NCBI RefSeq assembly: GCF_900105675.1
Contig: NZ_LT629786.1
Span: forward strand, 3,906,001-3,970,000
From: Pseudomonas synxantha
GTDB taxonomy: Bacteria > Pseudomonadota > Gammaproteobacteria > Pseudomonadales > Pseudomonadaceae
Direction of reading: 5' to 3'
DNA length: 64,000 nt
Part shown: positions 53,700 through 62,930 of the stretch, piece by piece
Position numbering within the stretch: position 1 is the first letter of the stretch
How the letters are laid out: every line of letters starts with the position of its first letter
The notes under the pieces: model-generated
The model's input: the letters and a program-made list of their open reading frames with translations, nothing else
The model's database searches: none
Told to the model about the DNA's origin: nothing
Position numbers and translations under genes: made by a program

Positions 53700-54995
53700 T
53701 TATAGATCGTGATGCAGGTAAGCCGCCTGTTTCGGCAAGCGCAAGCTGAACAGGAAGGCCACCGCCATCATCGCAGTGACGTACCAATAAAAGGTGTTTT
53801 CCATGCCGATGGATTTCAAGCTCAGCGCGACCACTTCCGCGGAACCACCAAACACCGCGTTCGCCACGGCATAGGCCAGGCCCACACCCAAGGCACGTAC
53901 CTGGGGCGGGAACATCTCGGCTTTGACCAGGCCGCTGATGGAGGTGTAGAAGCTGACAATCGCCAACGCCAAGGTAATCAACACAAAGGCCAGGAACGGG
54001 CTGGTCACGGTTTTCAGGGTCAGCAGGATCGGCACGGTGAACAGGGTGCCAAGGCCGGCGAACCAGAGCATGGAATTACGCCGGCCGATCTTGTCGGCCA
54101 GCATGCCGAACAGTGGCTGCATGCACATATACAGGAACAGCGCACCGGTCATGATGTAGCTGGACGTCTTGGCGTGCATACCCACGGTGTTCACCAGGTA
54201 CTTCTGCATGTAGGTGGTGAACGTATAGAAAATCAGCGAGCCACCGGCGGTGTAGCCAAGCACGGTGATGAAGGCTTTGCCGTGATCGCGAAACAGCGCG
54301 ACGATACTGCCGGCGTCCTTGTCTTCGCGCATTTCCTTGCTGGTGGTTTCCTTCAGGGTGCGCCGCAACAGCAGGGAGATCACCGCAGCAATAGCGCCGA
54401 TCACGAACGGAATGCGCCAGCCCCAGGCGCGCAGTTCTTCTTCGGTGAGGATTTGTTGCAGGATCACCACCACCAATACCGCCAGCAACTGGCCGCCGAT
54501 CAGGGTCACGTATTGGAACGAGGCAAAGAAACCGCGCTGGCCTTTGAGCGCGACTTCACTCATGTAAGTCGCCGTGGTGCCGTATTCGCCCCCCACCGAC
54601 AAACCCTGGAACAGCCGCGCCACCAACAGCAACGCAGGGGCCCAGGCACCGATGTCGTTATAGGTGGGCAGGAAGGCGATGACCAGGGAACCGGCGCACA
54701 TCATCAGCACCGAGATCATCATCGAGTTCTTGCGCCCGTGCTTGTCGGCCACCCGGCCAAACAGCCAGCCGCCAATGGGCCGCATCAGGAACCCGGCGGC
54801 GAACACACCGGCGGTGTTGAGCAGCTGCACCGTGGGATCGTCGGAGGGGAAAAACGCCGGGGCGAAATAAATCGCGCAGAAGGCGTAGACGTAGAAGTCG
54901 AACCATTCGACAAGGTTGCCGGATGAGGCACCGACAATCGCAAAAATCCGTTTGCTGCGTTCTTCTCCGGTGTAGTGGCTGGTTGTTGTTGTCAT
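53700..54995 (-). CDS. pcaT: Dicarboxylate (beta-ketoadipate) transporter PcaT
   Basis: 431 residues, MHS family with 12 helices. [34 protein letters not shown] at the start and [18 protein letters not shown] between helices 2 and 3 match the KgtP/PcaT group. Takes up beta-ketoadipate and related dicarboxylates. It heads the TBDC run, separated from pcaG by 197 bp with a REPIN, so it probably has its own promoter. Confidence 0.88.
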   Translation of the reverse strand: MTTTTSHYTGEERSKRIFAIVGASSGNLVEWFDFYVYAFCAIYFAPAFFPSDDPTVQLLNTAGVFAAGFLMRPIGGWLFGRVADKHGRKNSMMISVLMMCAGSLVIAFLPTYNDIGAWAPALLLVARLFQGLSVGGEYGTTATYMSEVALKGQRGFFASFQYVTLIGGQLLAVLVVVILQQILTEEELRAWGWRIPFVIGAIAAVISLLLRRTLKETTSKEMREDKDAGSIVALFRDHGKAFITVLGYTAGGSLIFYTFTTYMQKYLVNTVGMHAKTSSYIMTGALFLYMCMQPLFGMLADKIGRRNSMLWFAGLGTLFTVPILLTLKTVTSPFLAFVLITLALAIVSFYTSISGLVKAEMFPPQVRALGVGLAYAVANAVFGGSAEVVALSLKSIGMENTFYWYVTAMMAVAFLFSLRLPKQAAYLHHDL

Positions 54996-55092
54996 GTTTT
55001 TTCACTCAGTGGGAACGGTTATAGCCTAGACATACTTTGCAACAACCATGTTCCGCAAGCAGACTTTTGGGTATGCAGTGACTGTAAGGGCC

Positions 55093-55176
55093 TCATCGGG
55101 GGCAAGCCCCCTCCCACACTGACCGAGTAGAGTTCAGACAACTCGGTCAAATGTGGGAGGGGGCTTGCCCCCGATG
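55093..55176. repeat. REPIN between pcaG and pcaT, arms outward
   Basis: CGGGGGCAAGCCCCCTCCCACA on the left and TGTGGGAGGGGGCTTGCCCCCG on the right are inverted with the usual order swapped: the short loop (GACCGAGTAG..CTCGGTC, itself paired) lies between the GTGGGAG ends instead of the GCTTGC ends. Confidence 0.88.
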
Positions 55177-55192
55177 GGGCCCTACAGCCAAC

Positions 55193-55759
55193 TCAGTAAT
55201 CGAAGAACACCGTTTCCTTGTCTGTCCCCTGCAAAATCACATTCCACTGATGCACACCCTGCGCGTCCGCCTTGGCAATCAAGGTACCGCGACGCTCTGC
55301 TGGCACACATGCCAACAGCGGGTCATCGCCATTGAGCGCCTCGCCGTCAAAATAAATCCGCGTCAGCAAGTGCTTCACCAGCCCCCGGGCAAACACCAGT
55401 ACCACCAGATGCGGCGCCTGGGTCGTGCCTTTCAATCCCGGCACGCTGCCTGGCTTGATGGTGGTAAAGCGAAAGCGCCCTTCGGCATCCACCGGCACCC
55501 GGCCGAAGCCTTCGAAGTTGGGGTCAAGCGCCTTGTCCTGCTCATCCTCAGGGTGGTCGTATTTGCCGGCGGCATTGGCCTGCCAGACTTCCAGCATGGC
55601 GTCGTTGACGACATCGCCGTTGCCGTCCAGCACTTGCCCGCTGATCGCCACGCGTTCGCCGAGGGTCTCGGCGACGGTCAGGTCTTCGCGATTCAGCCAG
55701 GTCAGGCCGATGTGGTAATACGGCCCGACGGTGTGGGACGTGGTTGCGTAGAGTGTCAT
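55193..55759 (-). CDS. pcaG: Protocatechuate 3,4-dioxygenase alpha subunit
   Basis: 188 residues. [16 protein letters not shown], a [18 protein letters not shown] segment and [11 protein letters not shown] match PcaG, whose subunit lacks the iron ligands but lines the active site. Forms (alpha-beta-Fe)12 with PcaH and cleaves protocatechuate between the hydroxyls. One base separates it from pcaH. Confidence 0.93.
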   Translation of the reverse strand: MTLYATTSHTVGPYYHIGLTWLNREDLTVAETLGERVAISGQVLDGNGDVVNDAMLEVWQANAAGKYDHPEDEQDKALDPNFEGFGRVPVDAEGRFRFTTIKPGSVPGLKGTTQAPHLVVLVFARGLVKHLLTRIYFDGEALNGDDPLLACVPAERRGTLIAKADAQGVHQWNVILQGTDKETVFFDY

Positions 55760-55760
55760 C

Positions 55761-56465
55761 TCATTTCTCCATCGGCGTGGCGTCGCGGCCGCGCAGGACG
55801 ATGTCCCAGCGGTAACCGAGGGCGTAGGACGGAATGGTTTTTTCCAGGTCGAAACGCGCGATCAGGCGTTCCTTGGCGCGGGTATCCGGCACGCAGTTGT
55901 AGATCGGGTCATATTCCAGCAGCGGGTCGCCAGGGAAATACATTTGCGTTACCAACCGCGTCAGCACACTGGGGCCGAACAGCGAAAAGTGGATATGCGC
56001 CGGGCGCCAGGCGTTGTGGTGGTTGCCCCACGGGTAGGCACCGGGCTTGATGGTCTGGAATTGGTACCAGCCATCGGCGTCGGTGACAGTACGCCCGGTA
56101 CCGGTGAAGTTCGGGTCCAGCGGCGCGTCGTGCAGGTCGCGCTTGTGGTTGTAGCGACCGGCGGCGTTGGCCTGCCAGATCTCCACAAGGATGCCCGGCA
56201 CCGGCAAACCGTTCTCATCGAGTACCCGGCCGTGAATGATGATGCGCTCGCCTTGGGGCTCGCCTTCATGCTGGGCCGTCAGGTCGTTGTCCTTGTCATT
56301 GATACGCTCGGCGCCGATGGTCGGGCCGGTGATTTCCGACAAGGAATGGGGCAGGAACACCAATGGCTGGGACGGCGAACGCAGGTTCGTCGACTGGTAG
56401 GCCGGGTGCAGGTAATCAGGTTGGGTACCCGCGTGCGGGCGCCGGTAACCGGGCTTGTCACTCAT
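55761..56465 (-). CDS. pcaH: Protocatechuate 3,4-dioxygenase beta subunit
   Basis: 234 residues, intradiol dioxygenase. The ferric iron ligands are Tyr105 (GRYNHKRD), Tyr144 (KPGAYPWGN), His157 and His159 ([11 protein letters not shown]). Together with PcaG it oxidises protocatechuate to 3-carboxy-cis,cis-muconate. GAGAGGA lies 6-8 bases before the ATG. It follows pcaF by 14 bp, so pcaIJFHG may be one transcript. Confidence 0.94.
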   Translation of the reverse strand: MSDKPGYRRPHAGTQPDYLHPAYQSTNLRSPSQPLVFLPHSLSEITGPTIGAERINDKDNDLTAQHEGEPQGERIIIHGRVLDENGLPVPGILVEIWQANAAGRYNHKRDLHDAPLDPNFTGTGRTVTDADGWYQFQTIKPGAYPWGNHHNAWRPAHIHFSLFGPSVLTRLVTQMYFPGDPLLEYDPIYNCVPDTRAKERLIARFDLEKTIPSYALGYRWDIVLRGRDATPMEK

Positions 56466-56479
56466 GGAGCAATCCTCTC

Positions 56480-57682
56480 TTATTGGACGCGTTCAATCGC
56501 CAGGGCCAGCCCTTGGCCGACACCCACGCACATGGTCGCCAGGCCTTTGCTGCCGCCGGTTTTTTCCAATTGGTGCAGGGCCGTCAGGACCAGTCGCGCA
56601 CCGCTCATGCCCAGGGGGTGGCCGAGGGCGATCGCGCCACCGTTCGGGTTGACCTGGGGGGCATCGTCGGCAAGCCCCAGTTCGCGCAGCACCGCCAGAC
56701 CTTGGCTGGCGAAGGCTTCGTTGAGTTCGATCACGTCAAAGTCAGTGACCGCCAACCCCAGGCGTTCCACCAGCTTGCGCACCGCCGGCACCGGGCCGAT
56801 GCCCATCACGCGCGGGGCGACACCGGCACTGGCCATGCCCAGTACGCGGGCGCGGGCAGTGAGACCGTGTTTCTTTACCGCTTCGGCAGACGCGAGGATC
56901 AATGCCGCAGCGCCGTCGTTCACGCCCGAAGCGTTGCCGGCAGTGACGGTCTTGTCCGGACCGTTGACTGGCTTGAGCTTGGCCAGGGCTTCCAGGCTGG
57001 TGTCCCGTGGGTGCTCATCGTGCTCCACCACAGTTTCACCTTTTTTATGGGCGACCCGCACCGGCACGATCTCCTCGGCGAAAAAGCCGGCGGCTTGTGC
57101 GGCGACGGTGCGCTGCTGGCTGCGCAGGGCGAAAGCGTCCTGGTCGGCGCGGGAAACCTGATAATCGTCGGCGACATTGTCGGCGGTCTGCGGCATGGCA
57201 TCCACACCGTACTGGGCCTTCATCAGCGGGTTGATAAAGCGCCAGCCGATGGTGGTGTCCTCCAGCTTCATGTTGCGCGAAAACGCCGCATCAGCCTTGC
57301 CCATCACGAATGGAGCACGGGACATCGACTCGACGCCACCAGCAATCGCCAGCTCCATTTCGCCGCTGGCGATGGCGCGAAAGGCCGTGCCGATGGCATC
57401 CATGCCCGAGGCGCACAGACGGTTGAGGGTCACGCCCGGAACGCTTTCCGGCAGCCCCGCCAGTAACAGTGCCATGCGCGCCACGTTGCGGTTGTCTTCG
57501 CCGGCCTGGTTGGCGCAGCCGAGGAACACCTCGTCCACTGCGTTCCAGTCCACCGAGGGGTTGCGCTCGATCAGCGCCTTGATCGGCAGCGCCGCCAGGT
57601 CATCGGCGCGTACAGTCGACAAGCCGCCACCAAAACGGCCGATAGGTGTGCGAATGGCATCGCAGATAAATACGTCGCGCAT
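56480..57682 (-). CDS. pcaF: Beta-ketoadipyl-CoA thiolase
   Basis: 400 residues. The acyl-enzyme Cys90 is in [12 protein letters not shown], the histidine in [12 protein letters not shown] and the second cysteine in TMCVGVGQG. Cleaves 3-oxoadipyl-CoA with CoA to succinyl-CoA and acetyl-CoA, the last pathway step. Start overlaps the pcaJ stop by one base (TGATG), so translation is coupled. Confidence 0.93.
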   Translation of the reverse strand: MRDVFICDAIRTPIGRFGGGLSTVRADDLAALPIKALIERNPSVDWNAVDEVFLGCANQAGEDNRNVARMALLLAGLPESVPGVTLNRLCASGMDAIGTAFRAIASGEMELAIAGGVESMSRAPFVMGKADAAFSRNMKLEDTTIGWRFINPLMKAQYGVDAMPQTADNVADDYQVSRADQDAFALRSQQRTVAAQAAGFFAEEIVPVRVAHKKGETVVEHDEHPRDTSLEALAKLKPVNGPDKTVTAGNASGVNDGAAALILASAEAVKKHGLTARARVLGMASAGVAPRVMGIGPVPAVRKLVERLGLAVTDFDVIELNEAFASQGLAVLRELGLADDAPQVNPNGGAIALGHPLGMSGARLVLTALHQLEKTGGSKGLATMCVGVGQGLALAIERVQ

Positions 57683-58461
57683 CAGGCTTCTCCCGGCGCT
57701 TGACCGTGGGCCGCGGCGGTGCGTGCTTCGAGATCACGCAGGGCGGTCAGTTCTGTCTCGGTGGGCTCAGCAGTGACGCTGACCTGATCGGCAAAGCGAA
57801 TCGCCCAGCCGGTGGCGGCCACTACCTGTTCACGGGTCACGCCGGGATGCAGCGCGGTAACCACGAATTCATGGCTGCCCTCCTCCGGCTCCATGATGCA
57901 CAGGTCGGTAATGATGCCTACGGGTCCTGCGCCGGGCAGGCCAAGACGCTTGCGTGAGTCGCCGCCTTCGCCGTGTCCGACAGAGGTGATGAAGTCCAGC
58001 TTGTCGACAAACGAACGGGACGACTGCTTAAGGATGATCAGCACGCTCTTGGCCGAACCTGCGATCTCCGGCGCGCCACCGGCACCGGGCAAACGCACCT
58101 TGGGCTGGTGATAGTCACCGACCACGGTGGTGTTGATATTGCCGAACCGATCAACCTGGGCCGCGCCGAGAAAGCCCACATCAATGCGCCCGCCCTGCAG
58201 CCAATAGCGAAAGATCTCACCGGTGGGCACCACGGTGTCGGCGGTCTCCGCCAACTCGCCATCGCCGATGGACAGCGGCAGCACGCTGGGCTTGGCCCCA
58301 ATCGGGCCGGACTCGTAGATCAGCACCACGTCGGGCGATGAAGTCAGGCGCGCCAGGTTGGCGGCCTTGGACGGCAGACCGATGCCGACGAAGCACACCG
58401 AGCCGTTCTGCAAGCGGCGTGCAGCGGCGACGGTCATCATTTCATTGGTGGAGTAAGCCAT
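57682..58461 (-). CDS. pcaJ: 3-oxoadipate CoA-transferase subunit B
   Basis: 259 residues. The catalytic glutamate is in [14 protein letters not shown] (GENG-like ESG loop), and [25 protein letters not shown] is typical of the beta subunit. Activates 3-oxoadipate with succinyl-CoA. Start overlaps pcaI stop (TAATG). Confidence 0.92.
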   Translation of the reverse strand: MAYSTNEMMTVAAARRLQNGSVCFVGIGLPSKAANLARLTSSPDVVLIYESGPIGAKPSVLPLSIGDGELAETADTVVPTGEIFRYWLQGGRIDVGFLGAAQVDRFGNINTTVVGDYHQPKVRLPGAGGAPEIAGSAKSVLIILKQSSRSFVDKLDFITSVGHGEGGDSRKRLGLPGAGPVGIITDLCIMEPEEGSHEFVVTALHPGVTREQVVAATGWAIRFADQVSVTAEPTETELTALRDLEARTAAAHGQAPGEA

Positions 58462-59318
58462 TACTTGGCCTCCTGCGCGGTGGCCAGCTTGGCCCGGAAT
58501 TCATTGAAATCGGCGGTGCCGTGGATGTATTCGTCGATCCAGGCGGTAAAGGTTTCACGGTCGCGGGCAATCGGGTCCCACGCCTGGTAGAAACGGTTAT
58601 CGCGCTCGTTGTAGCCGTGGGCGTAGGAGGGATGTGCACCTCCGGGTACGAGGCATACCGCCGTCAGCGCCCAGGTCGGCAACACGCAGCTGTTCATCGG
58701 TGCATTCAGGTCATCGACGATTTCTTCGACGGTGACGATGCAGCGCTTGGCCGCCAGGGCCGCTTCCTTCTGCACGCCGAGAATGCCCCAGAGCAGCACG
58801 TTGCCCTTGCGATCGGCTTTCTGTGCGTGGATCACGGTGATGTCCGGACGTACCGACGGTACCGCCGCCAGCACTTCACCAGTAAACGGGCAGGTGACGG
58901 TCTTGATCAGTGGGTTGACCTTGGGCAAGTCAGAACCGGCGTAGGCACGCAGCACCGCGAACGGTAGGCCCGATGCCCCGGCGACGTAGGCATTGGCCAG
59001 GTCGGCGTGGCTGTGTTCTTCAATCTCCAGAGGCTGCGGCCATTGCTTCTCGACCGCGTCGCGCAGGCGATGCAGGGAGCCCACACCCGGGTTGCCACCC
59101 CAGGAAAAAATCAACTTGCGCGCACAGCCGGCACCGATCAACTGGTCGTAGATCAGGTCAGGGGTCATACGTACAAGTGTCAGGTCTTTTTTGCCTTGAC
59201 GAATGATTTCATGACCTGCGGCCGTGGGGATCAGGTGGGTAAAGCCTTCGAGGGCGACGGTATCGCCGTCGTTCACGAAGCGCTTGACCGCATCACGCAG
59301 GGTGAGGATTTCAGCCAT
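58461..59318 (-). CDS. pcaI: 3-oxoadipate CoA-transferase subunit A
   Basis: 285 residues. AEILTLRDAVKRFVNDGDTVALEGFTHLIPTAAGHEIIRQGKKDLTLVRMTPDLIYDQLIGAGCARKLIFSWGGNPGVGSLHRLRDAVE is the alpha subunit pattern. The ATG at 59318 avoids 29 non-conserved residues. It opens the pcaIJF run; a TGTTCG dyad matching the PcaR site lies about 105 bp upstream. Confidence 0.93.
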   Translation of the reverse strand: MAEILTLRDAVKRFVNDGDTVALEGFTHLIPTAAGHEIIRQGKKDLTLVRMTPDLIYDQLIGAGCARKLIFSWGGNPGVGSLHRLRDAVEKQWPQPLEIEEHSHADLANAYVAGASGLPFAVLRAYAGSDLPKVNPLIKTVTCPFTGEVLAAVPSVRPDITVIHAQKADRKGNVLLWGILGVQKEAALAAKRCIVTVEEIVDDLNAPMNSCVLPTWALTAVCLVPGGAHPSYAHGYNERDNRFYQAWDPIARDRETFTAWIDEYIHGTADFNEFRAKLATAQEAK

Positions 59319-59422
59319 GGGGTTGGGCTCCCGCTGTTGATCAAAAAAGGCGCTGAGGGGGCGCCGAAGTGCTTGAAGGTTAAGCCGGGGATAGGGGCCA
59401 AACAATCCGATAATCGACTCAG

Positions 59423-59439
59423 TGTTCGATAAACGAACA
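59423..59439. promoter_or_regulatory. Candidate PcaR operator of pcaIJF
   Basis: TGTTCGATAAACGAACA is a perfect 6-bp dyad and close to the GTTCGATAATCGCAC PcaR box known from the P. putida pcaIJ promoter. A second half-like CCGATAATCGACT lies 6 bp away at 59408-59420. In P. putida such boxes overlap -35/-10 and PcaR activates with beta-ketoadipate. Inferred. Confidence 0.6.
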
Positions 59440-59460
59440 GATTGTTACCTAGCTAACCTT

Positions 59461-59491
59461 CAAATGTGGGAGGGGCAAGCCCCCCACATTT
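59461..59491. repeat. Minimal REP palindrome between pcaK and pcaI
   Basis: CAAATGTGGGAGGGGCAAGC and CCCCCCACATTTG fold back directly with only a small GCAAG-like loop, another collapsed REP. Lies just behind the pcaK stop and may terminate its transcript. Confidence 0.78.
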
Positions 59492-59505
59492 GATCCCCGC
59501 CAGGC

Positions 59506-60846
59506 TTAGGTGGCGTCGGCATGGCTGACCATGCCCTTGATCACCACCGCAGCCGTGGCCAACGCCGCCGGGATCACCAGTGCCGTAAGCACCTGCTCGA
59601 AATTCCAACCCAGGCCCAGCAAGGTGGCGCCCATCCATGCGCCCAGAATTGCGCCGAAGCGGCCAATGCCAAGCATCCACGACACACCGGTGGCACGCCC
59701 CTGGGTTGGGTAGAACCGTGCGGCCAGGGACGGCATCGCCGATTGCGCACCGTTGACGCACACCCCGGCGATCAGTACGAGGGTCGCCAGTAGCGTGATA
59801 TTGCCCAGGCTCTGCCCGACCGCGTAGGCAAACACTCCGGCCAACAGATAGAAGGTACCGATCACTTTGTGCGGGTTGAACCGGTCCATCGCCCAGCCCA
59901 CGCCCACTGCACTCAACACCCCGCCAAACTGGAACATCGCGCCGATAAACGCGGCCTGTTCCATGCTGGCGCCGCTGTCGCGCATCAACGTGGGCAGCCA
60001 ACTGGTCAGCAGGTACACAATCACCAGGCCCATGAAGTAAGTGAGCCACAACAGCAAGGTGCCGGCGCTGTAGGTGCCCGAGAAGATCACCGCGAACACA
60101 TTGCGGGCCTTGACGGTTTTTTGCTCCGGCACGCAGAAAGCGCTGGCTTGGGCCACGATGCCGGGCTCGATGGGTGCAAGGGTTTTGCGCACCTTGTCGG
60201 TGCCGCGATTGCGTACCACCAGGTAACGCGCCGATTCCGGCAACCACACCAACAGCACCAGCGCCAGGATCAATGGCAGGATGCCGCCAATCAGCAACAG
60301 GCTGTGCCAGCCGAACGCAGGAATCAGTTTGGCCGAAATAAACCCACCGCCAGCCATGCCCAGGTTGAAGCCGCAGAACATGCTGGTCACCAGCAACGAC
60401 TTATGACGCTCGGGGGTATATTCGGAGAGCAAGGTAGTGGCATTCGGCATGCCGGCGCCCAGACCCAGCCCGGTGAGAAAGCGCAGCACCAGCAACTGAT
60501 CGACATTACTGCTGTAGGCCGACGCCAAGCTGAACGCTCCAAACACCACCACCGCGCCCACCAACACGACTTTACGACCAAAGCGGTCGGCGAGCGGGCC
60601 GGAACCCAGTGCGCCGAACACCATGCCGATCAACGCGGCGCTCATCACCGGGCCGAGGCTGGCGCGATCGATGCCCCAGTCCTGGGACAGTGCCGGTGCG
60701 ATAAAGCCCATGGCCGCCGTATCGAGGCCGTCAAGAAAGACAATCAGGAAACATAGAATGACCACGCGCCACTGATAGCGTGACAGTGGCTGGGTATTGA
60801 TGAAGGACTGCACGTCCAGGGTGGTACCGACAGAAGGCTGATTCAT
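59506..60846 (-). CDS. pcaK: 4-hydroxybenzoate/protocatechuate transporter and chemoreceptor PcaK
   Basis: 446 residues and 12 helices, aromatic acid:H+ symporter family. LDVQSFINTQPLSRYQWRVVILCFLIVFLDGLDTAAMGFIAPALSQDWGIDRASLGPVMSAALIGMVFGALGSGPLADRFGRK matches P. putida PcaK closely, including the DGLDTAAMGF and DRFGRK loops. It imports 4-hydroxybenzoate and protocatechuate. The ATG at 60846 was chosen to match family length. A GGCAGC..GCTGCC hairpin (60902-60923) lies upstream in its leader. Confidence 0.92.
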   Translation of the reverse strand: MNQPSVGTTLDVQSFINTQPLSRYQWRVVILCFLIVFLDGLDTAAMGFIAPALSQDWGIDRASLGPVMSAALIGMVFGALGSGPLADRFGRKVVLVGAVVVFGAFSLASAYSSNVDQLLVLRFLTGLGLGAGMPNATTLLSEYTPERHKSLLVTSMFCGFNLGMAGGGFISAKLIPAFGWHSLLLIGGILPLILALVLLVWLPESARYLVVRNRGTDKVRKTLAPIEPGIVAQASAFCVPEQKTVKARNVFAVIFSGTYSAGTLLLWLTYFMGLVIVYLLTSWLPTLMRDSGASMEQAAFIGAMFQFGGVLSAVGVGWAMDRFNPHKVIGTFYLLAGVFAYAVGQSLGNITLLATLVLIAGVCVNGAQSAMPSLAARFYPTQGRATGVSWMLGIGRFGAILGAWMGATLLGLGWNFEQVLTALVIPAALATAAVVIKGMVSHADAT

Positions 60847-60901
60847 TATTTTTATTCCACACCGATGGCGGGCTGACGACCTCAGGTCATCATTAATATT
60901 G

Positions 60902-60923
60902 GGCAGCTCCTCAGAGCGCTGCC
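60902..60923. promoter_or_regulatory. Dyad in the pcaK leader
   Basis: GGCAGC (60902-60907) and GCTGCC (60918-60923) pair perfectly around a TCCTCAGAGC loop, and ATTAAT repeats flank them on both sides (60892-60897 and 60928-60933). No PcaR-type motif was seen here. Could be an operator or RNA hairpin. Confidence 0.35.
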
Positions 60924-60991
60924 GCACATTAATAAGCCAGGGGAAACACCGTCAATCGAGCTAACCGGGATTTGTGCGGTCACCGAACAGC

Positions 60992-61834
60992 TTAGGCAAA
61001 CAACTGCGCACTCAACTCGCGGCTGGCGCTGAGCATGCTCGGCAAAAAGCGCTGTTCCAACTCACTGCGGCTGACCCGCCCGGCATGGGTGCTGACATTG
61101 AGCGCGGCCAGTACCTGGCCAGATGCGTCATACACAGGTACCGCAATAGAACGCAGGCCTTGCTCCAGTTCCTGATCGACCACGCACCAGCCTTGCTGAC
61201 GCACCTGCTGCAGGCATTCGAACAGGGCCTCAGGCGTGGTCAAGGTACGGCTGGTCTTGGTTTGCAGGTCGGCATGCTGGAGATACTCCTGCAACGAAGC
61301 ATCGTCGAGGGCAGCCAACAGGATGCGGCCCATGGACGTGCAATACGCCGGCAAGCGCCCACCCACCGACAAATCAACCGAAATCAGCCGCTGGGTAGTG
61401 GCCGAGCGGGCGATATAGAGGATGTCGTCGCCTTCGAGAGTGGCCATGTTGCAGGCTTCATGCAGCTGCTCGCTCATGCGGTCCAGATAGGGTTGGGCCG
61501 ACACGGCCAACGGTGTGGACGACAGATAGGCATGACCGAGGGTCAGGACCTTGGGCAGTAACGAGTAAGTGCGCCCATCCGTGGTGGCGTAGCCAAGCTT
61601 GATCAAGGTATGCAGGCAGCGACGCACGGCGGCCCGAGGGATTTCGGTGCGATGGCTGATCTGGGCGATGGTCAGGTGCCGCTTGCGCTCCTGGAACGCC
61701 TGCACCACGGCCAGGCCACGGGCCAGGGAGGTCATGAAATCTGGATCACCCGTGAAAGCCTGGATGCGCTTGGCTGGTGATGCCACGATCGGCGGCGCCA
61801 CTGATGCAAAGGAGTTGCGCAATTGATCGTTCAT
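60992..61834 (-). CDS. pcaR: IclR-family regulator PcaR
   Basis: 280 residues. FMTSLARGLAVVQAFQERKRHLTIAQISHRTEIPRAAVRRCLHTLIKLGYATTDGRTYSLLPKVLTLG is the winged helix, almost identical to remembered P. putida PcaR. The effector domain (YLDRMSEQLHEACNMATLEGDDILYIARSATTQRLISVDLSVGGRLPAYCTSMGRILLAAL) binds beta-ketoadipate. It should activate pcaK, pcaIJF and pcaTBDC, and control itself. A double CGATTATCG site lies upstream. Confidence 0.93.
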   Translation of the reverse strand: MNDQLRNSFASVAPPIVASPAKRIQAFTGDPDFMTSLARGLAVVQAFQERKRHLTIAQISHRTEIPRAAVRRCLHTLIKLGYATTDGRTYSLLPKVLTLGHAYLSSTPLAVSAQPYLDRMSEQLHEACNMATLEGDDILYIARSATTQRLISVDLSVGGRLPAYCTSMGRILLAALDDASLQEYLQHADLQTKTSRTLTTPEALFECLQQVRQQGWCVVDQELEQGLRSIAVPVYDASGQVLAALNVSTHAGRVSRSELEQRFLPSMLSASRELSAQLFA

Positions 61835-61930
61835 TTCAGGGGTCCTTTCTCTTGTTTTCACCACGGGAGGGTTGGCCGCCATTACAAGCCTTGCCGGTCG
61901 AGATGCACAAGACAGCGCCGGCAACATTGG

Positions 61931-61960
61931 GCGATTATCGGACGATCATGCGATTATCGC
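61931..61960. promoter_or_regulatory. Candidate autoregulatory PcaR operator
   Basis: GCGATTATCG at 61931-61940 and GCGATTATCGC at 61950-61960 are direct repeats (CGATAATCGC when read on the pcaR strand) matching the core of the known PcaR box. They are about 97 bp upstream of the pcaR start. Confidence 0.6.
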
Positions 61961-62397
61961 AATTTGGTCAGCACTGGCGCGAACCCTGTGGCCAACGTCT
62001 CAGATTTGCCTGATAAACCCGAAAAATGTGGGCGTTTACCCTGCCATTTAGAATGAACGTAGAAATCAGCATGACGGGGTTCACACATACTGGCACCCGC
62101 ATGTAATAAAACCCTCACACAGCGTTGACGCTTTTTAACTTCGTAGTGATAGTGTTATTCAAATACGCCGCTATAATGCAACCTGTGCAGAGGTCAGCCC
62201 GGTATCACTATCGGAATTGGAGCTCGCCAGGCGCTGCGGCATGTATGCAGCGACGGTCACAATACCCGCTTAAAAGAACTGCCCTCAGGTCTGCATTCCA
62301 AGTTGAACAGTTCGACTGTTCAACCTGAAACCATCCGAGGACGACTTTCAGGCATGACACTGTGCGATCAATAAACTTAACTCAATTAGGTAACACT
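61961..62397. other. Intergenic region between pcaR and a 66-codon gene
   Basis: 437 bp without a supported gene. It contains AT-rich promoter-like stretches near 62120-62180 (TTGACG..TATAAT-like TATAATG at 62171) and one copy (62346-62359) of the 14-bp repeat TTTCAGGCATGACA that recurs behind the small gene. Confidence 0.5.
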
Positions 62398-62598
62398 GTG
62401 ACGAAAGATGAACTGCGCGCGGAACTTGAGCGCCAGGAGCAACGTTACAAGGACGTCTACGGCGGGGAAGTCACCACCTACGCCGCGCAACCTGAGCCAG
62501 AACGCAAGCCATGGCGCAAGCGAGCCAGCCTGCTCGACCAAGCCTTTGCCCAGGAAATCCAAAAGATAGAACAGGAACTCAAGACTGAAGAGCCATAA
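62398..62598 (+). CDS. Small conserved hypothetical protein
   Basis: 66 residues from a GTG with TTAGGTAAC upstream (an earlier in-frame GTG at 62362 lacks a ribosome site). It is very charged and predicted helical: [61 protein letters not shown]. No family name recalled, though small ORFs of this kind are common next to pit genes of Pseudomonas. Flanked by two copies of TTTCAGGCATGACA. Confidence 0.6.
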   Translation: MTKDELRAELERQEQRYKDVYGGEVTTYAAQPEPERKPWRKRASLLDQAFAQEIQKIEQELKTEEP

Positions 62599-62930
62599 GC
62601 ACTTGCGTTCGAGCTTCCAGGGTCTGCTGTCTCTGCCGGTCCACCACTGGCAGAGGGCTCCATGGGGCAATGTCCGTCGGTCAGTAACCTACAGCCGCCA
62701 ACGAAATTTCATACAAATGTTTCAGGCATGACATTTTCATGACCAACGCCGGTCTTTTCCGGCCTGAGCTTTATAAATCAAAGACTTGCCAAAGCCCCGA
62801 AAACCCTGGGATGCGTCCATCCTGGCGCGGTTTTTTCAATGAAGATTGTTACCGATGAGCAGCTAATGCATCGATTACCGATGTTTTCTGGCATAATCGC
62901 GCCCCCTTACGACCGGGTCAGAAAACCTTC
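62599..62930. other. Intergenic region before the phosphate transporter gene
   Basis: 332 bp, no gene. It holds a perfect inverted repeat CTCTGCC (62631-62637)/GGCAGAG (62649-62655), the second TTTCAGGCATGACA (62720-62733), and an imperfect hairpin (AAAACC..GGTTTT, about 62799-62835) that ends in a T run and may be a weak terminator. The promoter of the Pit gene should lie within the last 100 bp. Confidence 0.5.
62631..62655. repeat. Perfect 7-bp inverted repeat after the 66-codon gene
   Basis: CTCTGCC and GGCAGAG are separated by 11 bp (GGTCCACCACT). No T run follows, so termination is unlikely; could be a regulator site or RNA element. Confidence 0.4.
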
